Below, one piece after another: positions 18,586 to 27,889 of a stretch of DNA of 64,000 bases. The stretch's first letter is position 1. Each line of letters starts with the position of its first letter. Below the pieces are notes generated by a model. That model was given only the letters and a program-made list of their open reading frames with translations. It did no database searches and was not told where the DNA came from. The translations under genes and the position numbers were made by a program. Source of the stretch: DATBFG01 sp036558645. Lineage in GTDB: Bacteria > Acidobacteriota > Terriglobia > Terriglobales > Acidobacteriaceae. The stretch covers positions 1 to 64,000 of the forward strand of contig DATBFG010000016.1 in NCBI GenBank assembly GCA_036558645.1, given 5' to 3'.

Positions 18586-19215
18586 CTAAGGCACAACGAT
18601 CGTATCCCCCGGCTTCAAAGTCAGGTTTTGCTCCATAGCCTCGCCTTTCACCACTTGCTTGTAGTTGAACGGTATCTTTTGCTGCTTGCCGTTTTCTGTA
18701 CGCAGAACATAAATGCCTTTTGTGTTGGCGAATTGCGTAAAACCTGACGTCGCCAGAGCCTGAAGCACGCTCATATTGGGCAAGAGATTGATCGGACCTG
18801 TACGTAACACTTCTCCCAAGACGTAGATTCGCTGGCTGTTCATCTGCGTGACCACGATGGTGACGCGTGGATCCGCAACAAACTTCTTGAGTCTGTCCGT
18901 GATCGAACTGGCCAACTGCATGGGGGTAAGCCCTGCGGCCTGAACATCATTCAGCAAGGGCAATGAAATCTTACCGTCCGGACGTACCGGCAGTGTGTTG
19001 GTCAGGTCCGGTTCTTTCCAAACCGACACCTGGAGCACATCATCCGCACCAATCACGTACTCGGGTGGACTGCCAGCGATGGGATCTTTTTGCTGCTGAG
19101 CAGGCTGAGTATCCACCTTCGGCTTATCTCCGGCAGAGGCATCGCTCTGGCCAAAAACAAAGGCACTCGCCAGAGCAATCACCATCAACTTTCCGAGGAA
19201 TGGCCCTTGGTTCAT
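18586..19215 (-). CDS. Wza-type polysaccharide export protein
   Basis: A 209-residue exported protein and first gene of the EPS operon. The start at 19215 is chosen for its signal peptide (GKLMVIALASAFVFGQSDASA) and a GAGAGG just upstream; an open frame continues to 19368 without such support. The mature part has the Poly_export domain (YVIGADDVLQVSVWKEPDL), then a SLBB domain (RIYVLGEVLRTG). It ends with LKPGDTIVVP, as small single-SLBB members do. No lipobox Cys is seen. It would form the periplasmic or outer-membrane part of the EPS export channel. Confidence 0.9.
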   Translation of the reverse strand: MNQGPFLGKLMVIALASAFVFGQSDASAGDKPKVDTQPAQQQKDPIAGSPPEYVIGADDVLQVSVWKEPDLTNTLPVRPDGKISLPLLNDVQAAGLTPMQLASSITDRLKKFVADPRVTIVVTQMNSQRIYVLGEVLRTGPINLLPNMSVLQALATSGFTQFANTKGIYVLRTENGKQQKIPFNYKQVVKGEAMEQNLTLKPGDTIVVP

Positions 19216-19707
19216 AACCTCTCGCGGCGCCGGGAGGAAATGTAATTCCTCGCTTTGGCCGATCCTTCCTTGCGCTCGGTAGCCAACCTCCGGTGTCCTC
19301 GTAGGAGAACACGTGTTTTCAAGAGACAAACGTGCGGACGTCGGGGTACGTGCTTGTGGGTCGGACACCTAAAATTTGGCCCAGCGAACCGCTCCGGACC
19401 CTGGGAGTAATGCAATGGGCCAGCAATGCCTCACAGGCCTAATTCGCATGCGGCATGCCACGCCATACGTATCAGCCGGCAGGACCAGCGAACCCTTATT
19501 ACCTTAACTTTCAGGATGTTAGCGCGAATCCAGGGGAGACGACCAAGATTTCGTGCCGACCCTAACCTACACTAAATACGGCACAAATGCGAAAAGATTT
19601 GCCGATTCAAATGCCGGGTACCCGATAGTCGATGCTTACGTGCAAATGCCTAATTTGGGGCTGAAGGGATCGTTCGTCAGGCGTCAATTGAAACACGAGG
19701 TTCAGAC
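19216..19707. other. Intergenic leader upstream of the EPS operon
   Basis: About 490 nt lie between the first EPS gene (minus) and the end of the YdcF-like gene (minus). No credible gene is seen. It must hold the EPS operon promoter, but no clear sigma-70 or sigma-54 element stands out. Two structures are visible. One is a perfect 10-bp palindrome AACACGTGTT at 19308-19317, about 93 nt before the start codon. The other is a 6-bp hairpin GAGGAA/TTCCTC at 19234-19251, just ahead of the ribosome-binding region. The short open frames here have no coding character. Confidence 0.5.
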
Positions 19708-20329
19708 TCATTGGGGTCCCATTGTGATCAACGTCCAAATCAACTTGGTGTACTCGAGAAACGTGGTTTTCGCATAGATGCGCCTTCTCCACCAAGCCTC
19801 CGCACGGAACTCGGGATCGTTCACGCCATGAATCCAAACTTCGGCTGACGGATATTGCCTCCGCAGAACTTTTCGCCAGATGAGGCGGGACCGGCGTGTA
19901 TGGTAATCGGAGGTCACGATGGCGATTGAGCGCCATCCATGCTGAGTCAGGCACGGTTGCAGTGCTTTGGCCTCATCCTCAGTGGAATTCACCTCAGCAT
20001 CGGTCTGACAGAATTCGAGATGCGCATCCGCTTCTGCTCCGTAGCGGGTTTGTATGTACCTTTTGGCCGATGGTATCGGATTCACCCCAAAACGATTCCT
20101 TGGGCACACTGAGGACGAGTTGACTGGCAACTCCTAACTTCAGTAAAGCCACCGCTCCTGCGACACGCGCATTTTCCCCGGCTACCGATCCTTGTAACAC
20201 GACAGCCACGTCAACATGGCGTGGTAGTGAGTCAGGCGCGACCAGGAATCTGGGCCCGACCAGAAACAAGAAAACGAAGATAACTGCTGTCAAGAGGGCG
20301 ATTGCCAGCTTGCCCTTGCGATCCGCCAT
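19708..20329 (-). pseudogene. YdcF/SanA-like (DUF218) membrane protein, frameshifted
   Basis: Two overlapping frames encode the two halves of one DUF218 protein. The N-terminal part (ATG at 20329, GAGG 5 nt upstream) has a membrane helix (LAIALLTAVIFVFLFLVG) and the first domain motif VDVAVVLQGSVAGEN, running to VPKESFWG. The other frame resumes with NPIPSAKRYIQTRYGAEA, the NSTEDEAK helix, and SIAIVTSDYHTRRSRLIW, the family's conserved second half. The switch falls at a CCCC-AAAA run (20085-20092). The 622-nt length is one base over a multiple of three, so a single extra base explains it. It is either a recent pseudogene or a sequencing error. YdcF-like proteins are linked to envelope glycan metabolism. 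Confidence 0.75.
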
Positions 20330-20394
20330 AAGGCCTCGGTGGACGTCGTCACGGGAATGGACATCCCTCACACGTAAGAAAATCCGCGCGTCGC

Positions 20395-21390
20395 ATGAGT
20401 TCAGCGACTACTCAATTGGGGCAACGGAAGACTGCTGTTCATTGCGTACCACGCCCAGATTCGCATATTCTTGGCTACTCCCTCGTATCCACATTGAGTC
20501 AACTCACACAACTCGCGCCCGCGCGCCCTTCACCCACGCCGGTTTTGCACAAGGGATCGTGGTGGCAAGTTCTCACGCTCGGATTGCTGACCGGGTGGAT
20601 CTACTTACCCATCCTGTCACGACTGGCGCTGCAGTGGTGGAACGATCCAAACTTCTCTCACGGGTTCTTTGTCCCGGCCTTCTCCGTGTTTCTTGTATGG
20701 CAAGCAAAACCTCGTCTTGCCCAGATACCCGCGCGGCCGTCCTGGTGGGGGCTGCCGATTGTGATCCTCGCCCTCCTTACGCTGGTGGTGGGTGTTCTGG
20801 GTGCGGAATTGTTCCTTTCGCGTGTTTCGTTGATCCTGTTGATTGCGGGATTGATCGTGTTTTTCCTCGGTTGGGACTTCTTTCGTGCCGTGCTTTTCCC
20901 CTGGGCGTTTCTATTTCTCATGGTACCCATTCCGGCAATCGTCTTTAACCAAATCACGTTCCCTCTCCAGTTGCTGGCTTCTAAGTTCGCCAGCACGCTG
21001 CTGCAACTCATGGGAGTACCAGTCCTTCGAGAAGGGAATGTCATCAACTTGCCGGCCATGCCGCTGCAGGTGGCGGAGGCGTGCAGCGGAATCCGCTCGC
21101 TCATGTCATTAGCCACGCTGGCGATTATCTACGGCGCCGTCATGGAACCGCGCAAACTCGTCCGAGTCTTACTGGCGCTTGCGTCTGTACCAATCGCTGT
21201 CGTCGCGAACAGCCTACGGATCGTGGGTACGGGATTGCTTGTGCAGTATTGGGATCCTGATAAGGCAGAAGGATTCTTCCACGCATTCTCGGGATGGCTG
21301 ATTTTTGTGGTATCGCTGCTCATGCTGTTCTTTCTGCATAGCGTACTGAATTCTATGTTTGGAACGCGAAAGAAGGCAGCGGGTATTTGA
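20395..21390 (+). CDS. Exosortase (EpsH/XrtA-like transpeptidase)
   Basis: A 331-residue protein with about eight membrane helices and the exosortase catalytic triad: Cys230 in EACSGIRS, Arg275 in NSLRIVGTG and His296 in FFHAFSGW. Exosortases cleave C-terminal PEP-CTERM sorting tags and are nearly always linked to EPS genes, as here. The first 50 residues are polar and poorly conserved-looking, so the true start could be further in. It diverges from the YdcF-like gene across 65 nt. Its stop is 2 nt before the EpsI start, so the two are cotranscribed. No C-terminal EpsI domain is fused. Confidence 0.92.
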   Translation: MSSATTQLGQRKTAVHCVPRPDSHILGYSLVSTLSQLTQLAPARPSPTPVLHKGSWWQVLTLGLLTGWIYLPILSRLALQWWNDPNFSHGFFVPAFSVFLVWQAKPRLAQIPARPSWWGLPIVILALLTLVVGVLGAELFLSRVSLILLIAGLIVFFLGWDFFRAVLFPWAFLFLMVPIPAIVFNQITFPLQLLASKFASTLLQLMGVPVLREGNVINLPAMPLQVAEACSGIRSLMSLATLAIIYGAVMEPRKLVRVLLALASVPIAVVANSLRIVGTGLLVQYWDPDKAEGFFHAFSGWLIFVVSLLMLFFLHSVLNSMFGTRKKAAGI

Positions 21391-21392
21391 AG

Positions 21393-22034
21393 ATGAACCT
21401 GCGATTTCTCATCTCCGTCGCTTTGCTCGCCGCAACGGGAGTATTCCTGTGGAGCCATGGGGCAACTGAGAATAATCCGGGGAGGCTGCCGTTGAGTTCA
21501 TTCCCCACGCAGTTGAATCACTGGACGGGCTCGGACATCGCGATTGGGCAAGATGTACTCGATGTCCTAGGCGCGGGCGATTTCATGCTTCGCAACTATC
21601 GCAGCCAGGTAGCCCGCGAGCCTTATGTGAACTTGTTCATCGCTTACTTCCCTTCGCAGCGTACCGGAGACACGATTCATTCGCCGAAGAACTGTCTGCC
21701 CGGAGCCGGATGGCGACCCTTGGAGTCGAGCCGAATCAATCTCGAACTGCCCGGTCATGAACCGTTCCAGGTGAACCGGTACATAATCGCTAAGGGCCCG
21801 GATCGACAACTGGTGCTCTACTGGTACCTGGCACACGATCGCGCCATCGCCAGCGAGTACTGGGCGAAGTATTACCTTGTGGCAGATTCGATCAGACTTC
21901 ATCGCAGCGACGGATCTCTGATCCGGGTTACTACGCCTTTACAGAGCGACGAAGAGATCGACGTCGCCCAGCAGCGGCTCATCTCGCTCTCCAGTGGAGC
22001 TGTGCCCGTGCTGAACCAATACGTCCCTCGTTAA
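21393..22034 (+). CDS. epsI: Exosortase-associated protein EpsI (DUF3485)
   Basis: A 213-residue protein with an N-terminal membrane anchor (LRFLISVALLAATGVFLW). Its periplasmic domain carries the family pattern LNHWTGSDIAI and then YFPSQRTGDTIHSPKNCLPGAGW, whose HSPKNCLPG block is the conserved core. EpsI accompanies exosortases either as a separate gene or as a C-terminal fusion, and is needed for EPS production in some bacteria; its reaction is not established. The ATG at 21393 lies just after the exosortase stop; a TTG at 21387 is the alternative. Confidence 0.9.
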   Translation: MNLRFLISVALLAATGVFLWSHGATENNPGRLPLSSFPTQLNHWTGSDIAIGQDVLDVLGAGDFMLRNYRSQVAREPYVNLFIAYFPSQRTGDTIHSPKNCLPGAGWRPLESSRINLELPGHEPFQVNRYIIAKGPDRQLVLYWYLAHDRAIASEYWAKYYLVADSIRLHRSDGSLIRVTTPLQSDEEIDVAQQRLISLSSGAVPVLNQYVPR

Positions 22035-22141
22035 TCGTGACGCAAGTAACTTTTTGGGGCGTGACAATTAAAGTACTTTGGCGCAGTTGACATGTGATGG
22101 GAATCAGCAGGCTCAGTCACAATAATGGATGGAGATATCGA

Positions 22142-24445
22142 ATGAGGCATCGTAGCACTTCTTTTTTCTTAATCCTGGCGCTCGGACTGCTGTCGTTCTT
22201 AACGATTGGCTGTAACCGCAGTCCCGAAATCCGCAAGCAGAAATATCTCGAAAGCGGGCAGCGCTATTTCGAGAAGGGCAAGTACCGCGAGGCAGCTATT
22301 CAGTTCGGCAACGCCATTCAAGTTGATTCCCACTTTGCCGAAGCGCATTACCAACTCGCGCAGACACAACTTAAGCTGCAGCAGTGGTCGAGCGCGTATC
22401 GCGAACTGGGCCGCACGCTTGAACTGCAGCCTGACAATTACGCAGCGCATATTGACATTGCCAACCTGCTGATTTCAGGCGGCCAATTCAAAGCAGCGCA
22501 GGAGCATCTCGACCTCCTGCTGTCGAAGCAGCCGAATGAATCGAAAGTACACGTCGCGGTTGCGAATCTGCTCTCCGCGCAAGGCAATACTGACGGTGCC
22601 ATTCAGGAAATCCAGAAAGCTATTGGTCTCGATCCAAACCGATCCGAATCCTATGCCGACCTGGCTCTGTTGCAAATGCGCAACAACCAACCTGATCAGG
22701 CCGAGGCTAATTTCAAGAAAGCGATCGATCTGAACTCAAAATCTGTACATCCCCTGTTGTCGGTTGGGGCTTTCTATCAATCACGAGGACGATTTCCTGA
22801 GGCGGAACAGGAATACAAGCACGCGATCAGCAGCGATCCAAAGAATGTCGAGGCTCGTGGCGCTCTTGCCCGGCTTTATATCGTGCAAGGACGGAGGAAC
22901 GACGCGGAAGAGTTTCTGAAGCAAACCAAGAAGGATCTCAGCGACGACTCTGTGGCTTATCGAATGCTGGGAGACTACTTTTTCGCCATCGGCGATCTCG
23001 ACAAGGCTACCGCCGAGTATGCTTCGCTTAATAACGACCATCCCAAGGACATGCTGGTAAAGAAAAATTACATCCAGCTTCTCATTCTCAAGCAGCGTCC
23101 GGACGAGGCAAGCAAGCTGGTGGAGGAAATCCTCAAACAGAATGCGAACGATCCGGAAGCGCTCGTCTATAAAGGTCAGATCCAGATACGGCAGGGGCAT
23201 CCTCAGCAAGCAGTGGACACGCTGCAGACAGCGCTTAAAAACACCCCTGACAACGCAGTAGCGCACTACCACCTCGGAATGGCATTTAACGACTTAGGAA
23301 ATCTGGCACAGGCGCAGAGCCACTGGCGGGATGCAGTGCGTCTGAATCCCACTTTGCTCGAGGCTCAACGGGCTCTGGCTGGGGCCGCGATTCGCCAGAA
23401 CGATATGACTTCACTCGAGCAGGCGGCAAGCCGGATTGTCATGCAGCAGCCACGCTCTCCCGATGGGTATGGACTCCTCGCGCTCGCCGCAATGAATCAG
23501 AAGCAGTTTGCAAAAGCCGAAGAACAGATCAACAAAGCGATCGCGGTCGCGCCTGAGAGTGCGGTCGGATACATTCAGATGGGAAATCTGCGGTTACAGC
23601 AAAAACAGCTTCCGGCAGCGGCAAAAGCCTTTCAGCAGGCGCTGGACCATGACCAGTCGTCCTCCGATGCCCTCAGGGGATTGATGAACATCTACATCAA
23701 TCAAAAACAGATTGATAAAGCAGTAACTCTGGTGAATGCACAGATCGCAAAAGCCCCAGGCAGCAGCGCTTTTTACGATCTGCTGGGCACGATTCTCTAT
23801 AACAACAAAAAGGATCTCGACGGAGCCGAGCAGGCGTTCAAGAAATCCGCCGAACTGGACAAGAACAATGCGGACGCTCTCGTGAAACTTGGCCAGGTGC
23901 AGATTGCCAAGGGTGCGGTTGATCAGGCACTTGCCACCTATCAGAATTCGGTGAAGGACAATCCGCGCGACGCGAGCTTTTATATTCTGATGGGTGAGCT
24001 CTACGAGTCGAGGCGGGAGTGGGACAACGCGAAGCAAGCCTATCAAAAAGCACTTGAGATTCTTCCCGACAATCCATTGGCCTCGAATAATCTGGCTTAT
24101 GTGATGCTGGAATCAGGGGGCAACGTGGACGTGGCGCTCTCGCTGGCGCAGGTCGGCCGCCGCGGTATGCCTGATTCTCCGAATGCGGCGGACACACTTG
24201 GCTGGGTGTTCTATCAGAAGGGTTCCTATAAAGCAGCGATCGATCTATTCCAAGAAGCCATAAAGCTGGGCGAAAAGAACAAGTTGGCGGACGATGCCAC
24301 GATGCATTACCACCTCGGGCTCGCCTATCAGAAGGACAACCAGCCGGAGTTGGCGAAGCAACATCTTGAACGTGTTCTGAAAATTAATCCAAATTATTCC
24401 GGGGCCGCGGACGTAAAGAAGGCGCTCGCACAGCTGCAGTCGTAG
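22142..24445 (+). CDS. TPR-repeat lipoprotein of the exosortase/EPS locus
   Basis: A 767-residue protein. The start at 22142 has GGAG 7 nt upstream and gives a lipoprotein signal peptide ending in LTIGC. The rest is almost entirely tetratricopeptide repeats (about 18-20 copies of the 34-residue A-Y-L-G-P pattern), forming a long superhelix. Large TPR proteins of this kind accompany exosortase loci and are thought to scaffold EPS export at the membrane. It follows epsI by 107 nt and faces the Asp-box gene end to end with a 22-nt gap. Confidence 0.9.
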   Translation: MRHRSTSFFLILALGLLSFLTIGCNRSPEIRKQKYLESGQRYFEKGKYREAAIQFGNAIQVDSHFAEAHYQLAQTQLKLQQWSSAYRELGRTLELQPDNYAAHIDIANLLISGGQFKAAQEHLDLLLSKQPNESKVHVAVANLLSAQGNTDGAIQEIQKAIGLDPNRSESYADLALLQMRNNQPDQAEANFKKAIDLNSKSVHPLLSVGAFYQSRGRFPEAEQEYKHAISSDPKNVEARGALARLYIVQGRRNDAEEFLKQTKKDLSDDSVAYRMLGDYFFAIGDLDKATAEYASLNNDHPKDMLVKKNYIQLLILKQRPDEASKLVEEILKQNANDPEALVYKGQIQIRQGHPQQAVDTLQTALKNTPDNAVAHYHLGMAFNDLGNLAQAQSHWRDAVRLNPTLLEAQRALAGAAIRQNDMTSLEQAASRIVMQQPRSPDGYGLLALAAMNQKQFAKAEEQINKAIAVAPESAVGYIQMGNLRLQQKQLPAAAKAFQQALDHDQSSSDALRGLMNIYINQKQIDKAVTLVNAQIAKAPGSSAFYDLLGTILYNNKKDLDGAEQAFKKSAELDKNNADALVKLGQVQIAKGAVDQALATYQNSVKDNPRDASFYILMGELYESRREWDNAKQAYQKALEILPDNPLASNNLAYVMLESGGNVDVALSLAQVGRRGMPDSPNAADTLGWVFYQKGSYKAAIDLFQEAIKLGEKNKLADDATMHYHLGLAYQKDNQPELAKQHLERVLKINPNYSGAADVKKALAQLQS

Positions 24446-24467
24446 GTGTCACAGGATGCGATTGATG

Positions 24468-27400
24468 TTATTCGTCTCCCGCAGCTTTTTCCGTATTTGC
24501 CCAATGATCTCGCATTTTCTCGGCAAATTCGGGTTGTATTGGCTGGAGGCCGGACTGTTTCAAGTTTAGATTTAAGGCAGGGATGTCCTTCGCCTTTAGC
24601 GCCTGCCACTTCGTCAACTGCTGATTCAGAGCGCCGCTCACCAGCCCAAACATCACCGACGCCTGCGCCGTCGGGGCAGTATCTGCGCCATCCACGGAAG
24701 ACAACAAGTCTTTCAGGGCAAGATTTAGACCGATCAGGCTGCGACCATTGGGCGAACCGAGATATCGGCCACCTGGGTCTCCCCCTTCCAGTTCGGCAGC
24801 CTTCTCATCGAGAGCCTTGATCGCAGCTTCAGGTCGCGAGGGATTGTGCAGATTACCCAACTCGGTGCGAATTGAGTGAACTTCCTGAAGAGCGTCGTAA
24901 TCCTGCTGCATGGCAGCCACAATCTTTGACTCGAGTTCAAACTGCCGCTCTAACTCCGCTTGCGTGGCCTTCACACGCGGATCCATCTTGATCTCCAGCG
25001 GCTGCGAATAGGTCCTGCCATTAACAGAGAGCTTCACCACATACTTACCAGGAAGGACCGCCTGACCCAGCGGGTATCTAGGCGTGTCGCGGTAAATGGC
25101 GGAGATTGGAAATTCTTTTTCGATCGACCGAGGAGGCGGATACCGCAGATTCCAGACGAACCGATGCATCCCAGCTGCCGCTGATAGAGTTTGGATGGGC
25201 CTGATCCAGTAAGTCGGGATGTTGATTTCATCCGGATCGACGACTTCGGCCTGATCAGTGCTGGAGAAGCGACGTACAAGCTTCCCGGCAGCGTCAAATA
25301 CCTCGAGCGTAACCGCACCATTCGCGGCGGATTGCAGGTAGTAGTCAATCATGGCGCCGTCGGGAGGATTCTGTCCCGCTGGCTCTTCTGGTGGCAATGG
25401 TGTGTCGGTATTGTTGTTGCGACGTACTCGATAGGTCAGTTGCGGCGCATAAAGATATTCTGTGGCGACCGCAATCTTGGAATCCAGCTGCCGTAAAGGC
25501 GTTATGTTGTCGAGAATCCAGAATGATCGCCCGTGCGTTCCGACTACCACGTCGTCTTGATGGATGACCAGGTCGCGAACCGAACTGGCGGGAAGATTCA
25601 ATCGCAGTGACTGCCAATGATCTCCCTCGTCGAGGGAGAAATAGACACTACGCTCCGTTCCAGCGAACAACAGGCCTTTACGAACCGGATCTTCTCGAAC
25701 AGCGTTGACCGGTTCATCTTCGGGCAGCCCAGTCACAATCTTTTGCCAGGTCTTGCCTGCGTCATGGGTACGATAGATATGAGGACGGAGATCATCGAGG
25801 CGAAAGCGGTTGACGGCCGCATATACTGTCGATGTGTCGAAGTGTGACGCGTCCATCTGTGCGAGTTTGCTCCATGGCGTCAACTCCGAAGGCGTCACAT
25901 TCTGCCAGTTCTTACCACCGTCGCGGGTGACTTGTATTTGGCCGTCATCGGTGCCAGCCCAAATGAGATTGACATCCTTTGGAGATGGAGCGAGAGAATA
26001 AATTACCCCACGGTGCTTCCCTTTCATAGGATCCGAATCGGCGAATGCACCGAGGCTTGCCGGCGTGCCAGGGTCTTCTCGCGTCAAATCAGGGCTGATG
26101 ATCTCCCAACTTTTCCCGCCAGTCGTGGTCTTGAAGAGCACGTTAGATCCGAGATAGAGAATGTGCGAATCTACGGGAGAAAAAATCAGTGGCGCCGTAC
26201 GGTTGAAGCGAAACTGGCCGGTGCGTAACACGAAAGGCGAAACATCTTCTGTCTGGCCGGTCGTGCGATCGAATCGGCTCACTTTTCCGCCATAGATGAT
26301 GTTGGGATTCAGCGGATCTGGGGCGACATAGCCATATTCTTCTACCCCTACAGGTAGCCAATCCCGAAATGTGATGCTGCCGAAATCACTGCGGCTTGCA
26401 GTCCCGGCACTTCCGCTCTCCTGCTGCCCTCCATAAACCCAGTAGGGAAACTGATTGTCGGTGATCACGTGATAGAACTGTGCCGTCGGCTGGTTGTACC
26501 AGGAACTCCAGGACTGGCCACCATTCACGCTGATCGTTGCGCCTTGATCGACTGCCATGGCAATGATCTGTGGATTTTCCGGGTTGATCCAGATGGTATG
26601 GTAGTCATCGCCTCCCGGCGCCCCCTTAATGGCAGTAAATGTGCGCCCTGCGTTGCTGGAACGGTAGGTAGAAATATTGGCAACATAGATTGTGTTCTTG
26701 TCTTTTGGATCAACTCTGACACACGCGAAGTCGTCGCCACGCCCCCAGATTCGCTCGTCCGAATTCACCCGTTCCCAACTTTCTCCGGCGTTATCGGAAC
26801 GATAGAGGCCGCTGGTAGCACGGGAGTCGACCAAGGCGTAGATGCGTTGTCCATCAGAGGGCGCCACGCCAATTCCAATCCGTCCCAAGCCATCGGACCA
26901 GGTTGGCAGCCCCTTTGTGAGTTGACGCCACGTGGCACCGCCATCGGTCGACTTGTAGAGTCCGCTGCCCGCGGCGCTATACGCGCCGCCGGTGGTCCAC
27001 GGCGGACGACGAGAAGACCACATGTCGGCGTACAGGACCTGTGGATTAGAGGGATCGAATGCGAGATCGATCGCCCCGGTATTCTCGTCCTTATAGAGGA
27101 CTTTCTCCCAGTGCGCGCCACCATCCAAAGAGCGGAAAACACCTCTTTCGACGTTAGGACCATAAGGATGGCCAAGCACGGCAACAAAGACGCGGCTTGG
27201 ATTGTCGGGATCGATCAGTATCGAACCAATCTGTTGACCATCGCGCAATCCGAGGTGCGTCCAGGTATGGCCCCCATCCGTGGACTTATAGATTCCGTCT
27301 CCGACGGAAAGGTCAGGCCGACGAAGGCCCTCGCCACTGCCTACGTAAATCACGTCTGGATTCGACGGCGCGATGGCCAGTGCGCCAATCGACCCGGTGG

Positions 27401-27662
27401 GCTGGTCATCAAAAATGGGCTGCCAGGTCCGTCCATAGTCTGTTGTGCGCCATACTCCGCCATTGTTCGGGGCCATGTAAAAAACGTTGGGCTGGGATGG
27501 GATACCGCTGATAGCCACCGTGCGACCGGCGCGAAAAGGGCCAATCGAACGCCAGCGCATCTCCTGGAATAGATTAGGGTTGAATTCTTGCCCGCCGCAG
27601 GCAAGGCCAGCCAAAACTGAGCTGCCAAGAACCGCCCAATGAAACCATCGAGCCAGACGCAT
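24468..27662 (-). CDS. Secreted Asp-box (BNR/sortilin-like beta-propeller) protein
   Basis: A 1064-residue exported protein. The ATG at 27662 has GGAGG 5 nt upstream and begins a signal peptide (WFHWAVLGSSVLAGLACGG). From residue 40 to about 700 there are some ten Asp-box motifs (S-x-D-G-G-x-T-W), e.g. STDGGHTW, STDGGATW, TRDGGKNW and THDAGKTW. They indicate one or two beta-propellers like those of sortilin and xyloglucan hydrolases. The C-terminal 300 residues include a beta-sandwich-like part and a helical region. The family is often annotated as glycosyl hydrolase, but no catalytic pair can be confirmed; peptide or glycan binding is equally possible. A 20-bp dyad lies 57 nt before the start. 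Confidence 0.85.
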   Translation of the reverse strand: MRLARWFHWAVLGSSVLAGLACGGQEFNPNLFQEMRWRSIGPFRAGRTVAISGIPSQPNVFYMAPNNGGVWRTTDYGRTWQPIFDDQPTGSIGALAIAPSNPDVIYVGSGEGLRRPDLSVGDGIYKSTDGGHTWTHLGLRDGQQIGSILIDPDNPSRVFVAVLGHPYGPNVERGVFRSLDGGAHWEKVLYKDENTGAIDLAFDPSNPQVLYADMWSSRRPPWTTGGAYSAAGSGLYKSTDGGATWRQLTKGLPTWSDGLGRIGIGVAPSDGQRIYALVDSRATSGLYRSDNAGESWERVNSDERIWGRGDDFACVRVDPKDKNTIYVANISTYRSSNAGRTFTAIKGAPGGDDYHTIWINPENPQIIAMAVDQGATISVNGGQSWSSWYNQPTAQFYHVITDNQFPYWVYGGQQESGSAGTASRSDFGSITFRDWLPVGVEEYGYVAPDPLNPNIIYGGKVSRFDRTTGQTEDVSPFVLRTGQFRFNRTAPLIFSPVDSHILYLGSNVLFKTTTGGKSWEIISPDLTREDPGTPASLGAFADSDPMKGKHRGVIYSLAPSPKDVNLIWAGTDDGQIQVTRDGGKNWQNVTPSELTPWSKLAQMDASHFDTSTVYAAVNRFRLDDLRPHIYRTHDAGKTWQKIVTGLPEDEPVNAVREDPVRKGLLFAGTERSVYFSLDEGDHWQSLRLNLPASSVRDLVIHQDDVVVGTHGRSFWILDNITPLRQLDSKIAVATEYLYAPQLTYRVRRNNNTDTPLPPEEPAGQNPPDGAMIDYYLQSAANGAVTLEVFDAAGKLVRRFSSTDQAEVVDPDEINIPTYWIRPIQTLSAAAGMHRFVWNLRYPPPRSIEKEFPISAIYRDTPRYPLGQAVLPGKYVVKLSVNGRTYSQPLEIKMDPRVKATQAELERQFELESKIVAAMQQDYDALQEVHSIRTELGNLHNPSRPEAAIKALDEKAAELEGGDPGGRYLGSPNGRSLIGLNLALKDLLSSVDGADTAPTAQASVMFGLVSGALNQQLTKWQALKAKDIPALNLNLKQSGLQPIQPEFAEKMRDHWANTEKAAGDE

Positions 27663-27718
27663 GCATACCTCCAGGAGGAGGTAAGGATAAACCAATGATG
27701 TCACGCCGGCCGCACGGC

Positions 27719-27738
27719 TTGTTCTGATTTCAGAACAA
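27719..27738. promoter_or_regulatory. Perfect 9-bp inverted repeat, candidate operator
   Basis: TTGTTCTGA and TCAGAACAA are exact reverse complements separated by TT. The site lies in the 227-nt divergent region between the Asp-box gene and the small plus-strand gene, 57 nt from the former's ATG. This symmetry and position fit a dimeric repressor site. The regulator is unknown. Confidence 0.5.
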
Positions 27739-27889
27739 AAATCATTTTCTTGCGGAAAAGATCGACTCTGCGGGTAGCGTGCTTCTTCCTTCCCCCATGC
27801 GATTACCAAAAGAGGTGAGAATGCGGGATCGTGTGCTCACAACCGTAAAAGGAAATTTCAGCGGACATACTCAGATGAGGAGAGATCTG

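Noticed and set aside
19216..19368. N-terminal extension of the polysaccharide export protein
   Set aside because: It would bury the signal peptide 50 residues in; the ATG at 19215 gives a normal exported N-terminus.
19321..19440. Sigma-54 promoter for the EPS operon
   Set aside because: A TGGCCCATTGC stretch on the minus strand resembles the elements, but the GG to GC spacing is six rather than ten bases.
19994..20130. Programmed frameshift in the YdcF-like gene
   Set aside because: A slippery run is present, but no stimulating hairpin or family precedent is known to me. A plain one-base insertion or sequencing error is simpler.
26469..27572. Long open frame (367 codons) antisense to the Asp-box gene
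   Set aside because: It lies wholly opposite a well-supported gene with clear motifs. It has no domain pattern or SD of its own and is explained by codon composition.
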